This document shows, one piece after another, positions 11,301 through 31,753 of a DNA stretch of 64,000 bases. The notes beneath the pieces were generated by a model. That model searched no databases. It was not told where the DNA came from and saw only the letters and a list, made by a program, of their open reading frames with translations. Made by a program: the position numbers and the translations under genes. The DNA comes from Hemicordylus capensis (lineage: Eukaryota > Chordata > Lepidosauria > Squamata > Cordylidae): the NCBI RefSeq assembly GCF_027244095.1, contig NC_069662.1:15650501-15714500 (forward strand), in the 5' to 3' direction. Numbering within the stretch: position 1 is the first letter of the stretch; each line of letters starts with the position of its first letter.

Positions 11301-14300
11301 ACAAAAGATGTTCACAAAGCAAATTGCATAGTGAAAGAAAGAGAGAAATGGCTCCTTGTCCCAAAGCGCCTCAAAACTGAGGAAAAAACACAAGGGAGAC
11401 AACAGCAAACAGCCATGGGAGTGACATTGCATTGGGGTTGAATAGAGCCAATTGTTCTCCCCCTGCTAAATATAAGAGAACCACCTCTTAAAAGGTGCCT
11501 CATTGCCACTTAATCGGTGCAGCACCCACTGATCATGGAAGTGATGGGGCAGAGTTGCTCGCTTGTTGATTTAGCACAAGAAACCTCCAGCCAAGCTATC
11601 CATTTTCCAAAACCCGGGGATCCTGTTCATTTCAGTGAGGTTTGCTAACTTCCCAGTAGATTGTGCCTGGATGTTAATTAGGAAGTCATGGCTGAGCACC
11701 AGTTTATAGATTACACAGAAATGAGGAAAGAAGGTGCTGGAGCAAGGGTTCTCAAGTCTGGATCCCCAGATGTTTCTGGACTACAACTCCTATCACCCCC
11801 CAGCCCTGATGGCCATTGTAGTCCAACCACATCTGTGGATTCATGTTTGGGAACCCCTGCGCTAGAGTGACTTGTGGGTGTGAATAGCCTTTTCACCAAT
11901 TAACACATTGAAAATCCCTCTGGCTGCCTTGATGATGGTGTACTTTCTACAATAACGGCAATGATGTGAGAGCTACTTTTCAGTGAGTCCCTCCCACAGT
12001 GTTGCTGTAACATCTAAAGGATGCAACTGCATGGTCATGGCCTGTCGTGTGAGTTTTAGTGCAAAATTGTCACCCCCAATCCCAACTGATTGCTGAAGCC
12101 TGGATTCCACCTGCTAATTGTGGTACACTGTATAGTGCCTTTGAGTTTTGCATCCATTGGCATGCATGTGCACTAAAGGCACAAGGGATCCACCCACCCT
12201 GCTGGAAGCTTAATTTCTAGAGAATCTGGGATGGGAGCTGAAACCTGAGGAATGACAACTCTGGCAACTCTCATGAAAAGAAAATGAACAAGGTATCTCC
12301 AAGAGGCAAAAATAGAGACAAAATAGTTACAGTATTTCACCAGGGGCAGATTGTCCCTGGTGAATAAGGACAGTTGGAGCCTATGGGATAATTAAAATAC
12401 ACTGGCTGACATTCTAACAAAGCACTGGTGCTTCTGAAGAGTTCCAGACGAACACCCAAAAATATGTCCCTGAGGGCTGAGCAACCCTCGGGGGCATAGT
12501 TGCAGGTGGCACAGAGTACTTCCTGGGGAAGGGGAGATGGTTGAAATCTACCCCCAATGTTGATCTGAGTGAGTTGCAGTTTTCAATGCAACTGAAATAC
12601 CGGTGCTTCGTTAGTCAGGATGTCAGCCATTAAGAGGAAATTTACATGGAACAATCATGCATGTATGCCTTCGGTGACTTCAGCCCCCTTAACTAGATTA
12701 GTTCCATCCAATCATGTTTGAAGGGTCTGACCTCTGTAGGGTCAAGTGCTGCTTATTAGCTTTCGAATTTGAGGGCTCCCAAATTCCCTATTCCCTATCC
12801 TCCAAAAGAAAAAAAACCTGACATGCCACCACAGATTTTTTTCCTTCCTAATGCCCTCCATTTTTCTAGGGTGACTCCGGGGGACCCCTGTCATGCCGCT
12901 TTGGCAATGCTTGGTTGCTGGCCGGGGTGGTGAGTTGGGGGGACGCATGCGGGGCCGCCAACAGGCCTGGTGTCTATATCCGCATCCCAACCTACGTTGA
13001 CTGGATTAAGCAGAACATTCCCGAAGTGGAGCTCAACTCGCTGATTGCCGATGTGGAGCCAGTCTCTGAGGAGGGCATGTGCTCCAATACTACTGCTACT
13101 ACTGACAAGTCTGGCCTTTACAGTGATATCCAGCCCCACCCGGGCTGGAATCGACCCATCACCCCCAACCCGTCTTCCTCAGCCAGCGCTTCCTCCTGGG
13201 CCTGCACAGCCAGCCTGCTCCTTCTTTTCCTCCAGTGCTTCCATTATCTCCTATAATTCATACCTCAAATCCAGCCAGTAACCACCTGTGCCAAATGATT
13301 TTGTGGGCAAGGGTCTCTTGCTACCTTCATACTCAATAGGATGGTCCCACTATTTCAGTCTGCCACACCATATCTCAGGTTTTTGTGTTGCATTCTGAAT
13401 GCAGTGCTGTAGGATACGATTGTGCCATATTGTTAGATGATAGACTTGTTTGGGAGCACAGGCTGCCTCCACACCTTGAGACTCAGTCTGCTGTGTACCT
13501 CAGACCAATAGCCCGAGCCTCAGTTTAATGTATTTGTCAGCTTTTAAAAGATAGGTTCATTCTCCTGTTCCCAAGCTTCCCTCTGACTTGTGATCACATG
13601 TCTCCTGAACTCTTTTTGAATTCCTTACCATGGTTTGATGCAGCTGTATAGGCCCAAGATGGCAGCCACCCTTCAATCTAATATTGGAGTACAGACTCTC
13701 ATTAAATTATGAAATAGTCTCATCTTTGCCTTATATGCATTCCTAATCCTCTCTGGGTCTCACCTCTCACCAGTCCTGGATTCCTCATCTGGCATTCTAT
13801 GTTAGACTTCATATCTCCTGCCAACTCATTCCTCACACACATCCCTGTTTTTGACCTGACTCATGACAGACACCCCTCTCAGGTTCATTTCAGGTTTCCT
13901 CCAGTCTGTAAAGCCATGGCTTCTCAGAATGTGGTGGCCATCTTTGCTCCATGTGTCATTTCCTCTTCAACTCACTTCCACCTCCTAAAGCTCCCATAGA
14001 CTCTTGACAGTCTTTTCAGCTTCAATGTGATTTCTACAGGCACACTATAGTTAAGGGTCTGGCCTCACTCTGTGATGTGAGCCAGGCCTTCCCTTCCAAG
14101 CCATATTGGTCAATCAAATGCAAGAGCTGTTCTTTAGATCTTAGTTTGGTATCTCATCCTTTTCACTACCTCATAGGTCGGCCTTGTGTACTCTAAACCA
14201 TCCCCTTCCTCTATCCTTCTAGGGTGACTCTGGGGGACCCCTATCCTGTTATGTAGACAATGCCTGGCTACTGGCTGGGGTGGTGAGCTGGGGGGATGCC

Positions 14301-14516
14301 TGTGGGCAGCCCAACCGGCCAGGTGTCTATATTAGTGTCTCACCCTACGTCGACTGGATCAAGGAAAATGTTAGAGATGCAACCTTCACTGATGTGACTG
14401 TGAAAGAAGAGCCAGTCTCCGAGGAAGAGGTGTGCTCCATGGCACCTGCTCATCTCTTTGTTGCTTGGATTTTGATGGCTTGTTGGGCCTTGATGTACAT
14501 CTTTGGGGCTGGTTAA
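5332..14516 (+). CDS. PRSS8: PRSS8 (prostasin), GPI-anchored trypsin-like serine protease, partial at 5' end
   Basis: This is a membrane-anchored S1A serine protease. In mammals prostasin activates ENaC and acts with matriptase in epithelia. Exons read: 5332-5355, 6117-6279, 9148-9422, 10796-10962, then either 12870-13256 or 14223-14516; all splice phases agree. Seen in the sequence: a propeptide Cys before the activation site GR|IVGG, His57 in TAAHC, Asp102 in DIALV, Asp189 in KKDACQ (trypsin-like specificity) and Ser195 in GDSGGP. Each terminal exon ends in a hydrophobic tail that fits a GPI signal. The stretch LQQLEVP...CLYN...DMICAGF closely follows human prostasin, and tail-to-tail KAT8 is its neighbour in human too, so orthology is well supported. 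The signal-peptide exon was not found and may lie upstream of the window. The duplicated last exon is the odd feature. Confidence 0.93.
5356..6116 (+). other. PRSS8 intron after the propeptide exon
   Basis: Nothing further was recognised here. Open frames on both strands (about 5546-5980 and 5698-6021) show no domain and sit inside the intron. Confidence 0.55.
6117..6279 (+). CDS. PRSS8: PRSS8 exon with activation site and His57
   Basis: The exon lies between acceptor ccgcag and donor GTAAGTG. It encodes [12 protein letters not shown] (zymogen cleavage after Arg), GQWPWQV, VCGATLI and TAAHCFP with catalytic His57. It enters with two bases and leaves with two bases (TC), which combine with G of the next exon to give Ser. 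Confidence 0.95.
7040..7590 (+). mobile_element. L2/CR1-type LINE 3' end
   Basis: The + strand encodes the C-terminal part of a LINE reverse-transcriptase [12 protein letters not shown]...[19 protein letters not shown] and KTHLF at 7140-7412. An AT-rich 3' UTR follows, ending in ATAAATAAATAAAT repeats. The copy is 5' truncated, as usual for LINEs. Confidence 0.85.
7849..7972. mobile_element. hAT-like palindromic MITE
   Basis: It runs from 'caggggtgctt' to 'gagaacccctg', with internal arms 'gttgttggactacaa' and 'gggagttgtagttcaacaac'. It belongs to the same family as 2102-2211. Confidence 0.75.
8040..8345 (+). mobile_element. Decayed LINE 3' end
   Basis: The pattern resembles the LINE at 7040: 'gccgctcctgagtttttggaatgcactccctgttgag', then 'ggcctttaagaaggccttgaaaaca', then an AT-rich tail ending in 'ataataaataat'. 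The remains of the ...FWNALPVE... segment are visible but no longer open. Confidence 0.6.
9148..9422 (+). CDS. PRSS8: PRSS8 exon with Asp102
   Basis: Acceptor TCGACAG and donor A|GTAAGG. It encodes QYEVTLGAF, the catalytic DIALVKL (Asp102), RPICLPA and [10 protein letters not shown], all matching prostasin. The last base (A) joins CA of the next exon to give Thr. Open reading past 9422 into the intron is accidental. Confidence 0.95.
9460..9725 (+). repeat. Interspersed repeat family A
   Basis: The pattern is 'tttatatactgcttttcaacaa', then 'gcggtttacatag', 'ggctccctgtccccaaa', 'gggctcacaatct', 'caccagcaacagcca' and 'aggtgcctcttt'. The same order recurs at 11258, 44808, 50190 (-), 57095, 57870 and 62030, so it is a dispersed element, probably a LINE or SINE 3' region. 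I do not know its name. Confidence 0.7.
9747..9852. mobile_element. Decayed palindromic MITE
   Basis: It starts 'cagggttttttcagcc' and contains 'ccagatgttgttgg' and 'ggggatgatgg', remnants of the hAT-like MITE arms. Confidence 0.5.
10300..10414. mobile_element. hAT-like MITE, CAGGGGC family
   Basis: It begins CAGGGGCATCGCTA and ends TATAGCTGCACCCTG, an imperfect inverted pair, with the internal mark 'gggcccgggttctttgaaccc'. It is the same family as 48659-48828, where a target-site duplication is clear. Confidence 0.65.
10796..10962 (+). CDS. PRSS8: PRSS8 exon with Asp189
   Basis: Acceptor CATTTAG and donor CAG|GTGAGG. It encodes [32 protein letters not shown] and KKDACQ. The Asp before ACQ is position 189 at the base of the S1 pocket and predicts Arg/Lys specificity. 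This exon is shared by both possible terminal exons and ends in phase 0. Confidence 0.95.
11074..11216. repeat. Short inverted-repeat element (MITE candidate)
   Basis: The left side 'cagagttgcacaa...actcagaaatgtgcac' is mirrored by the right side 'gtgcacttctgagtcattgtgcagctctg'. It resembles the GTTGCACTTGT-ended element at 39729-40190. Confidence 0.45.
11258..11515 (+). repeat. Interspersed repeat family A
   Basis: Diverged copy with 'ggctccttgtcccaaag', 'gagacaacagcaaacagcca', 'ccccctgctaaata' and 'aaaggtgcctcattg' in the family order. Confidence 0.6.
11743..11859. mobile_element. hAT-like palindromic MITE
   Basis: 'caagggttctcaa' to 'gggaacccctg', with 'ggactacaactcctatca' inside. Same family as 2102-2211. 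Confidence 0.7.
12395..12600. repeat. Dispersed repeat shared with 20690-20945
   Basis: The core 'aaaaatatgtccctgaggg...gcaaccctcgggggcat' with 'ggtggcacagag' is repeated in KAT8 intron 9 as 'aaaaatatgtccttgaggg...gcagccctc'. The core is a small palindrome. Probably a non-autonomous transposon. Confidence 0.5.
12870..13256 (+). CDS. PRSS8: PRSS8 terminal exon, copy 1 (Ser195, GPI tail)
   Basis: Acceptor TTTTTCTAG, phase 0. It encodes GDSGGPLSC with catalytic Ser195, then [15 protein letters not shown], a Ser/Thr/Pro-rich spacer with an N-x-T site (SNTTATT), and a hydrophobic end (ASLLLLFLQ) that fits a GPI-anchor signal; 128 codons before TAA. A variant poly(A) signal ATTAAA lies at 13701-13706. 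The catalytic part is nearly the same as the second copy at 14223, but the tails differ. Confidence 0.95.
   Translation, partial: GDSGGPLSCRFGNAWLLAGVVSWGDACGAANRPGVYIRIPTYVDWIKQNIPEVELNSLIADVEPVSEEGMCSNTTATTDKSGLYSDIQPHPGWNRPITPNPSSSASASSWACTASLLLLFLQCFHYLL
13257..14222 (+). other. 3' UTR of terminal exon copy 1 and intron to copy 2
   Basis: No further coding segment was recognised. ATTAAA at 13701-13706 could end a transcript using copy 1. A pyrimidine-rich stretch ending TATCCTTCTAG at 14222 is a good acceptor for copy 2. Confidence 0.55.
14223..14516 (+). CDS. PRSS8: PRSS8 terminal exon, copy 2 (alternative Ser195 exon)
   Basis: Acceptor TATCCTTCTAG, phase 0, so it can splice from the same upstream exon (ending 10962) in place of copy 1. 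It encodes [50 protein letters not shown] and then a short hydrophobic end ([18 protein letters not shown]) with no Ser/Thr-rich spacer; 97 codons. It is open, keeps Ser195 and has its own AATAAA at 15105-15110, so it looks functional and not relic. A whole second gene is unlikely because no other protease exons lie between the copies. Confidence 0.93.
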   Translation, partial: GDSGGPLSCYVDNAWLLAGVVSWGDACGQPNRPGVYISVSPYVDWIKENVRDATFTDVTVKEEPVSEEEVCSMAPAHLFVAWILMACWALMYIFGAG

Positions 14517-15104
14517 GGCTCCGTTTAGCTATTTGCTTCCTTCCAGCCCAGAGACTGAAAAATGAAAAGGAGCAATGGTACCAAGACTATGTAACCTATT
14601 TCTGAATTGACTGTTACATTTTGAACTGTTTTTGGAGATTAGGCCCAACTTTGTGTGGTGACTGTACCCCAATTTTCTGACTGATTTTGAAACTGTGGAG
14701 ACAGTTGCTTCATCTTTGGTCCATTTGTGACCAATGAATCTCTCCACTGGTGGGTGGACATTCTTCAAGCATGTGTGAATGTATCAAGAGTTCTGGTAAA
14801 TACCAACAGAGCAGTGTTCCAACACTGTCCGCATAACAGCAGTCAATGCAAATGTGAATTAGAAGATGAAATGGAATTGCTTGACACAAACAGGCCTGAA
14901 TGTCATGTGAGCAGAGCTATTGCCAGTATAGGCAGAGGCTTTAAAAGCATGACACCCTCTTGTGTGAAGAATGAAGGTGAAAAATCTATTACTTGCCCTT
15001 CATGGGAATTAACGGACACTTTAAATTTTATTTGCACACTTTTTAAAAAAAGGATACATATGTAATAGGAAGGAGATCACTCAGATACTCCTATGATTGT
15101 TTTA

Positions 15105-15110
15105 AATAAA
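15105..15110 (+). terminator. Poly(A) signal of PRSS8 (copy 2 transcript)
   Basis: AATAAA about 590 bp after the stop at 14516, the first canonical hexamer on the + strand after that stop. Confidence 0.6.
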
Positions 15111-15145
15111 GATAATGGTAGTTCTACAGTGAAAAGAGCTGAAGT

Positions 15146-15151
15146 TTTATT
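15146..15151 (-). terminator. Possible poly(A) signal of KAT8
   Basis: TTTATT on the + strand (AATAAA on -). It is the first canonical hexamer I found downstream of the KAT8 stop. The distance is long, so usage is uncertain. Confidence 0.35.
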
Positions 15152-17720
15152 ATTAAAGGATAACCTTGAAGGTTTTTCCCACCCTGGATGCCTGCATGGA
15201 ATTGGGGGATGTGGAAGGAACCGGCAGCAAGGACTTTGGATATGTTAAGGGGTAAAATCAGCCATCTGCTTGCAAACACAGAATATAATTGTAGAGGACT
15301 GTATGGATGTAAGCAAGTGGCAAATTCTGCAGGTTTATGTGCCACAGTGATAGAAAAGCAGTTGAACATTACAAAGAAACTGCCTTGAATCAAGTGTCAG
15401 TACAAGGGTTGCCATGTCTAAATCTTGAGAAGGCTCTAGTTGCAGGATTTTCTAACACCGTGCTACAAAAACAGAAGCTGTACTAGGTGGAATTGTTTCC
15501 AATCTTGGGTCATGTTCAGCAAAGTGAAGTTGCCCCAGAATTCTTTTGTTTTCCAGTAGTCATTCCCTTAATGAAGCCACAATCTGTCATGTATGTAGGG
15601 CTGTACCCAACCTAGTAACATAACCATAAACAAGCAAGTACCTGAGGTTAAATCTTCTCATTCCTCTTGGTGGGGATAAGGGATTTTTGGTCACTTTAAG
15701 CTAATTTGGGGGGCATTTTCTCCTTCTGCTAACCCTGTTTCCCATTCATCTCTATGCCTCGCCAACTGCAAGTTTTACCAGCATGTAACCCTCTCAGTTG
15801 GCGAGGGATGACTGTAAACATGCAATTCACATTTTCATCACAGGGAAAACAGTACATTTCCTATCTGCACCCCGGTTTGCTTTTAAAATGAACACATATG
15901 GTCATTCACAAAAACATGCATGTGTATAAACAACTGCCTGTATTTCTGAATAAGGCTTGTGTCTGAGCATCTAGGCGCAGTAATGCTGAGTGTGTGCTCT
16001 ACGTTTGCCCTCCAGCCCAAATTGTCCGGTTTCCCCTTCCAAAGGCTGTTTGCAATCCAGTCCCCCTCACCATCTTTCACCATGCCAGAACTAGTAAATT
16101 ATAGTTCACTTCAATAAACACTGCTTGATACAGTAGTAGTTTTGCATTTTTAAAAAATTTAAATATTTCTTAAAGTAATAGAAAGCACACTGCATACATG
16201 AAGCACAAGCCTAATATCTGCAGTAGGATCACTCTGTGGATGTTTCTTCCCAGCATATCCAATATAGGCCATCCAGAATGTCATCGTCTATCCGCACTGA
16301 AACCACAAGCATGCAGACATTTCCACAGAAACAGCCTCTGTCTTCAGCACTGACATTTCTACTGTAATCTTTCCAAGGAGCTTTTGATAAAACTCTTGTT
16401 CATTACTAGCAAATGCAGTGCATAACATAGAAAGGCAAATTGTCACGGGGGTGGGGGAGAACACAACAGCCCACTGACAGAGCATTCCCCCTAATCTAGA
16501 GGTTGTCCAAAGACTGCCATCCAGAAGAAAAACTTAGGTTACAATACCCGTCTTCAAGAGTTCAGTCCACATTCCCCCACCTACCCACCTATAAGTTTGT
16601 TCTTTGCATATCGGACCACCTACTATTATGTATAGTCTCTGCAAAAAACAAAAACGAAAAAAACCCCACAACTGAAAAGTCCAGACCTCTTTAGCTACAA
16701 CTCTACAGGTAACACTGTGGGAGGAGAGTTTCAAATACAGGCATGACTGACTAAGTTTCAAAGCTGCTGTATTTGCTGAGGAAAAACCACTCTTCTCAAC
16801 TAAGGCTTAGTGCTCACACCTGTGGAGCAGCTCACACCTCTTGCTTGCTGGCATAGAATGCTGCACTGTACAGTTCTAACAAATGTTCCCTCCGTGTTGA
16901 CACTTTGGCCAAACTTGGACTGTGGAGAAAGGAAGTGTAAAGTGAAAGCATTCGCAGTCTTTCCCAAAACCGTTAGTAGGCATGAGCCAGTGGAAAGGCT
17001 CCAGAAACCTCCCTAGCAGAACTAGAAGCATACAGAACCCATACAACTTCAAGGTAGCCAGAACTCTTGCTACCCTGCTGCTCAGAGGGATGCAACAGCT
17101 TCACCTAGATACAAACCTGTGCGCCTCTAGAGAAAAAGCCACCAGGCTCTCAACCTACTGAGAAAAGATAGGCAGCCTATCAGGCAATAGCAACTGGAAG
17201 CTTATAATCCTTACAAAATACTCCTGTTGCCCACACCTTGCCTTTACTGACAAACTGCTTCCTAAACACCCTTCCTGCGTGTTCGTTGATTGCTTGTCTC
17301 ACTCTACGGCTAACATTTCATGCTACGTGACCTGTCTGTTGCTGAAAGCAAGTGGAGCTCAACATTTCTTGTGTACAACAGCTCTAGGCCAATACCAAAA
17401 GAGGTGAGAAAGGTGCATTCCTTTTCCCTGACACAAGGGCACAGAGTTGGGGGGACAGGACGCCAACTCTTCCACACAGCAGAAAGACTAGCAGATTGGC
17501 AAGAAGGAACAAAGGGACAGAAAATGGGGCTGGTTGTCAGTCTTCATACTAATGAACCATAGCAGCTGGAGCAGAGGTGCTGCTTCAGTGGAACACTCCT
17601 CCTTTCCCATTTGTCTGCAACCCGTCTGATCGATGCAAGACCAACACGAACGCTTCGCCTTAGATGACTGCTTAAAAGGAAGGGTGGACGTGAAGTCTGT
17701 TCCTCAGATCTGTTTCTCTC

Positions 17721-27953
<10,233 letters not shown>

Positions 27954-28260
27954 GACAACCGCCAGCGCGAGAACTCACACGAGCACGCCCTCCCAGCAAA
28001 CAACGGTTTTCCAAACCGCCAGGCCCGAGCCGGAAGTGGTTTCTCCGGGCGGCACGACCAGGCCAACCATAGAGATCGCAGGGCTTTCGGGGATGGCGCG
28101 CGGAGGTGACGTCACCCGCCTCCTTGGCTCATGTGACCCCTCGCTCGCGAGAGTAACGGCGTAGCGCTGAACGCGCGTTGCTAGGAAACCGGAGCCCTCG
28201 GCGCCATAGTTTCAAATCACCGTAGGCCTCAACCGACGTTCGGCGCCGCCCCCGAATTAA

Positions 28261-28824
28261 AGACAGGCAAACGAAGAAAGATGCTCGTGGCCTCTCCCCA
28301 GTATGATCCGCGCCCGGTGTCTCGTTGCCTTACACAGCAAGGTCACATTTTCCTCCTCTGAAATAAAGTTGGATGCACACTTAATCGTTTGTTACACCCG
28401 CAATGGGAACACACATACATCAAATAAAACCACTTTAAAACTGAAATATGTCTGACCTCAGAGCAGCGCCCTTCGCACGCGTGCTTCTGTGTGAGAGGTT
28501 ACCATCCTGCGCATACTTACCTGGGAGCAGTAAATCCTACTGAACTCAGTAGGATTTGCTTCCAAGTGCACGTTGCTTGGAAGGAGGTAAGCCCACCACA
28601 GTGACTCAGGCAGAGATGCTACAGACCATCTCTTTTGAAGGTGGGTAACTGTGGTCCCTCTCTGCAGTTGAGAGACATAACAATCCCATGAAACTCATGC
28701 AAAGATGCAAATTACCAGCCCCAGTGAAGGCTGGCTGGAAGGGGAAACAGAGCAGGGACTCATTCTGAGATGCAACAGAGTGCTCCCTGTGAAAGTAGGT
28801 AATTGTGCTACATCTTTGTATTGG
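28261..28824. other. Intergenic upstream of KAT8
   Basis: No gene recognised. A short palindrome 'atcctactgaactcagtaggat' (about 28527-28550) is a piece of a dispersed repeat. BCKDK, which lies upstream of human KAT8, was not seen here. Confidence 0.5.
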
Positions 28825-29165
28825 GAATCATTATTACTTAACATATTTGTATACGACCTTCTTCCGAAGTGTCTAGGCGATTTACAACAATAAAACCAAC
28901 CAAGAAAATTTAAAACAAAACGTAATTTTTTTAAAAAAATTAAACTGCTAAACAGCTAAAAAGCTTGGCCAAAGAGATGTGTCTTTAGTTGTTTCTTAAA
29001 AGCCAACAGGGATGGAACAGGTCTAATCTCAGCAGGAAGTGCATTCCACATTCCTGGGGCAACTGCAGAGAAGGCTTGCCTTTGAGTTGCCACCAGACAA
29101 GCCGGCGGCACCCTTGGACAAACCTCCCCTGAAGATCTCAATAGGTGGCAGGGGGTTCATAACAA
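28825..29165 (-). mobile_element. L2/CR1-type LINE 3' end
   Basis: On the - strand: LVATQRQAFSAVAPGMWNAL, PAEIR and LKTHLFGQAF, followed by the AT-rich tail. Homologous to 7040-7590 and 61105-61765. Confidence 0.8.
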
Positions 29166-30872
29166 ATGATCCAAATCACACTTGGTGCTGAGAAGTGAAT
29201 TACCTGCCCTTAGCAGAGGTTGACTGGAAGGAAGTAAAGGCAGGGTTGTAAATCACGCAGAGATACAGCAGGCAGACTCCTCAGTATGAGAGCACGTTGG
29301 CACCATTTGCTGTTTGACAGCCACTCATTAGGGAATTACTGTTTGACAGCCGCTCATAAGGTTTCTTAAGGACACAACCTCATAATGCACTGCAGCATTT
29401 CCCTTATGACAAAATGTGGTGGTGTTTGTTGGCAGAGGGCCATTTCCTTAGACACAGAGAAATTTAGTTAAGAAGGACAGATGGCATTTTCTTTGAAAAT
29501 TCTATGTTCTTGGAACTAACTGTGCTGTAGACAATGACAGAGCTTTTAAATTCTGTGAAATGTTTATGGTTTTTAATGAGCCACTACAGAGAAAAATGGA
29601 GGAAAGCAAACATTCACAGTTAATCTTGAACACGGTCAGTACAAACTATTACACACAAAGGGGCAGTTATTCTGTACAATCTTTTGCTCACTCTTCTTCC
29701 AAAGATACACACTATGTAACAACATATTAACATAGGAAAGTGATTGATTTTATTGCTCCCTATTAACAGAGCCAGCAGAAATGAAAATAAGGCTTTTGTT
29801 TCTGGATTCCCAGAAAAAAAAACTGTGTTATCAACACAAACATTTGGATGCAAACTGTTTGGCTCAATATTCCATGGGTTTTGGCCAGGGGCTGCAACAA
29901 ACATTTGGGTGACATTTAAATTTAAATAACCTCACATCTGTTATAGGAATTGTCTTATTTTTTAAAATTAGTTCATAGTCTTTTGTCTAACTGGGCTGCA
30001 TGTGGCATATATTCTCTTTTGTAAAACTACTGATTGATTGACTGACTCTGGTTGCCAACAATAACATTTGCTTACAAATCTGCTGTGCCTGTCTGGATTT
30101 GCAAATAAAAATCAGGAGATCCCAAATGAACAGACTTTTTGTTCCTCACAATTGACAGCACAGAGCTATATGCATGAAGCAGTGGAATGCCGCAGAAAAC
30201 CATCCTGAAATCAACAACAGAATGGACGTCTTTGTCATCTTAACCTCAGGGCCTCTGGATGTGTGAGAATGAATCTGCATTCTCTGTGTTACTCTCATAT
30301 ACACAATATGTAAGTGACACAAGATAGTATATCTGCACCCACCCTCCAACGTTTGACAGGTGAAAGTAGATACACTTCTGTGTTATGTGCAGGGCTGATT
30401 TAACTTAGTAGCTTGGCAAGATGGCAAGATTTTTGGGCACCACAGCAGTAGTGAGTCCTTGAAAAGGAAGAGCGCTAGGGAACAATTCTGGAACTATGCA
30501 CAGAAAAATATAACTTAGACTGTGGTGCAGTCACTTGGGGAAGCAAAAGTATCTTCAGAAAGCTCTGATTATATATGAAGATACCTCACAGTACTGGTGT
30601 ACCCAATAAACCTTTTTGAAACTTCAGTATTCATACAGGAAATGTTTGTCCTGCTATTGTTTCTTTCAGTTTCGCCAAAGTGAGTGTGCCAAACCCGTAG
30701 TTCACTTCCTTGTAAGTGTTCCTTCAGCTGGGTTTTATTTAAGCATTGGGAGTGGTTTCAGTATTCACAGTCCAGATATACTAAGTACCACCACAAGGCA
30801 CAGACCACACCGGCCTATCTAAATCCAATCTACTTCAGTGCAGCTGGCTTTCAGGTAAATGTATTTAGAACA

Positions 30873-30993
30873 TGGCTGTGCAAACATGGCCCTCCAGATG
30901 TTGTTGAACTGCAACTCTCATCATTCCCAGCCACAATAAATTGATGGGAGTTGTAGTTCAACAACATCTGGAGGACCATGTTTGCCCAGTCCT
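30873..30993. mobile_element. Palindromic MITE
   Basis: 'aaacatggccctccagatg' is mirrored by 'catctggaggaccatgttt', with 'ttgaactgcaactctcatca' and 'gatgggagttgtagttcaac' inside. Confidence 0.75.
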
Positions 30994-31646
30994 AATTTAG
31001 GGTCCACGTACCTGTTCTTCATTCAACAGCTTTTCCATCCTAATCCTTATAAATGAAATTCTGGCCCCTGTGAACGCACAGTTGATTCAAGGAAGTTCAC
31101 TGCTGAAAATGACAACAACTTCCACACTGAGAACTAACACAGTTCATAAAGGATGGGCTCTTGCCCAAGCTAGCCTTGGGATCTGAGTTTTTCCTCAAGG
31201 TAGTCCATTTAGAAAAGGGAAGGAATGCTCAGTCATACTAAGCATGGGCACAATCCTGCCAATGTTAATTAAATGCCCAATTATTTTAGTGGGGGAATTC
31301 TGCCATTGAAATTAATGGGGCTTATGTTTAAAGTTATGTTCAACTTGGCTGGATCAATCTCCTTTACACATAACTCTGGCAACCCTGTCCATCTAGCACT
31401 TACATGTCTGCTAGGAGGTTCCCATCCTGCCACACCTGTAGTTATACACGAGATGCCTCACAAAGAAGAAGAAAGCTTCTGCTACAGAGCACTCTTCTGA
31501 TGTGCACTGAACATTAAGAGTGCCAAGAGCAGCATGAAACCGGGAATGGATCAGGTACAAGTTATCAGGAGACCAATTCTATAGAGTTCCTGACAGCTAG
31601 TGAGCCATTAGATGCTTCCAGAAGGATCTAGAAGAATGGTCTACTA

Positions 31647-31753
31647 CAGGGGTGGTCAAACCTAGCCCCCCAGCTGTTATCAGGAGTTGTAGTTCACCAT
31701 GATGGGAGTTGTGGTTCAACAACAGCTGGAGGGCCGGGTTTGCCCATCCCTGG
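31647..31753. mobile_element. Palindromic MITE
   Basis: 'caggggtggtcaaacc' to 'ggtttgcccatccctgg', with 'gttgtagttcaccatgatgg' in the centre. Related to 30873-30993. Confidence 0.7.

Larger units (their letters stand above)
10963..12869 (+). other. PRSS8 intron before the first terminal exon
   Basis: It holds an inverted-repeat element (about 11074-11216), a family A repeat (11258-11515), a palindromic MITE (11743-11859) and a dispersed repeat (12395-12600). Nothing else was recognised. Confidence 0.6.
14517..17720. other. Convergent 3' regions of PRSS8 (+) and KAT8 (-)
   Basis: No coding exon was recognised here. PRSS8 copy 2 has AATAAA at 15105-15110. On the - strand the best canonical KAT8 signal is AATAAA read from TTTATT at 15146-15151, which would give a 3' UTR of about 2.6 kb; weaker variants closer to the KAT8 stop cannot be excluded. 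The stretch is nearly free of the repeats that fill the rest of the window, which fits UTR sequence. Confidence 0.5.

Noticed and set aside
12870-14516. Two separate protease genes instead of one gene with two last exons
   Set aside because: No second set of His57, Asp102 or Asp189 exons lies between or after the copies, and both acceptors share phase 0 with the same upstream exon.
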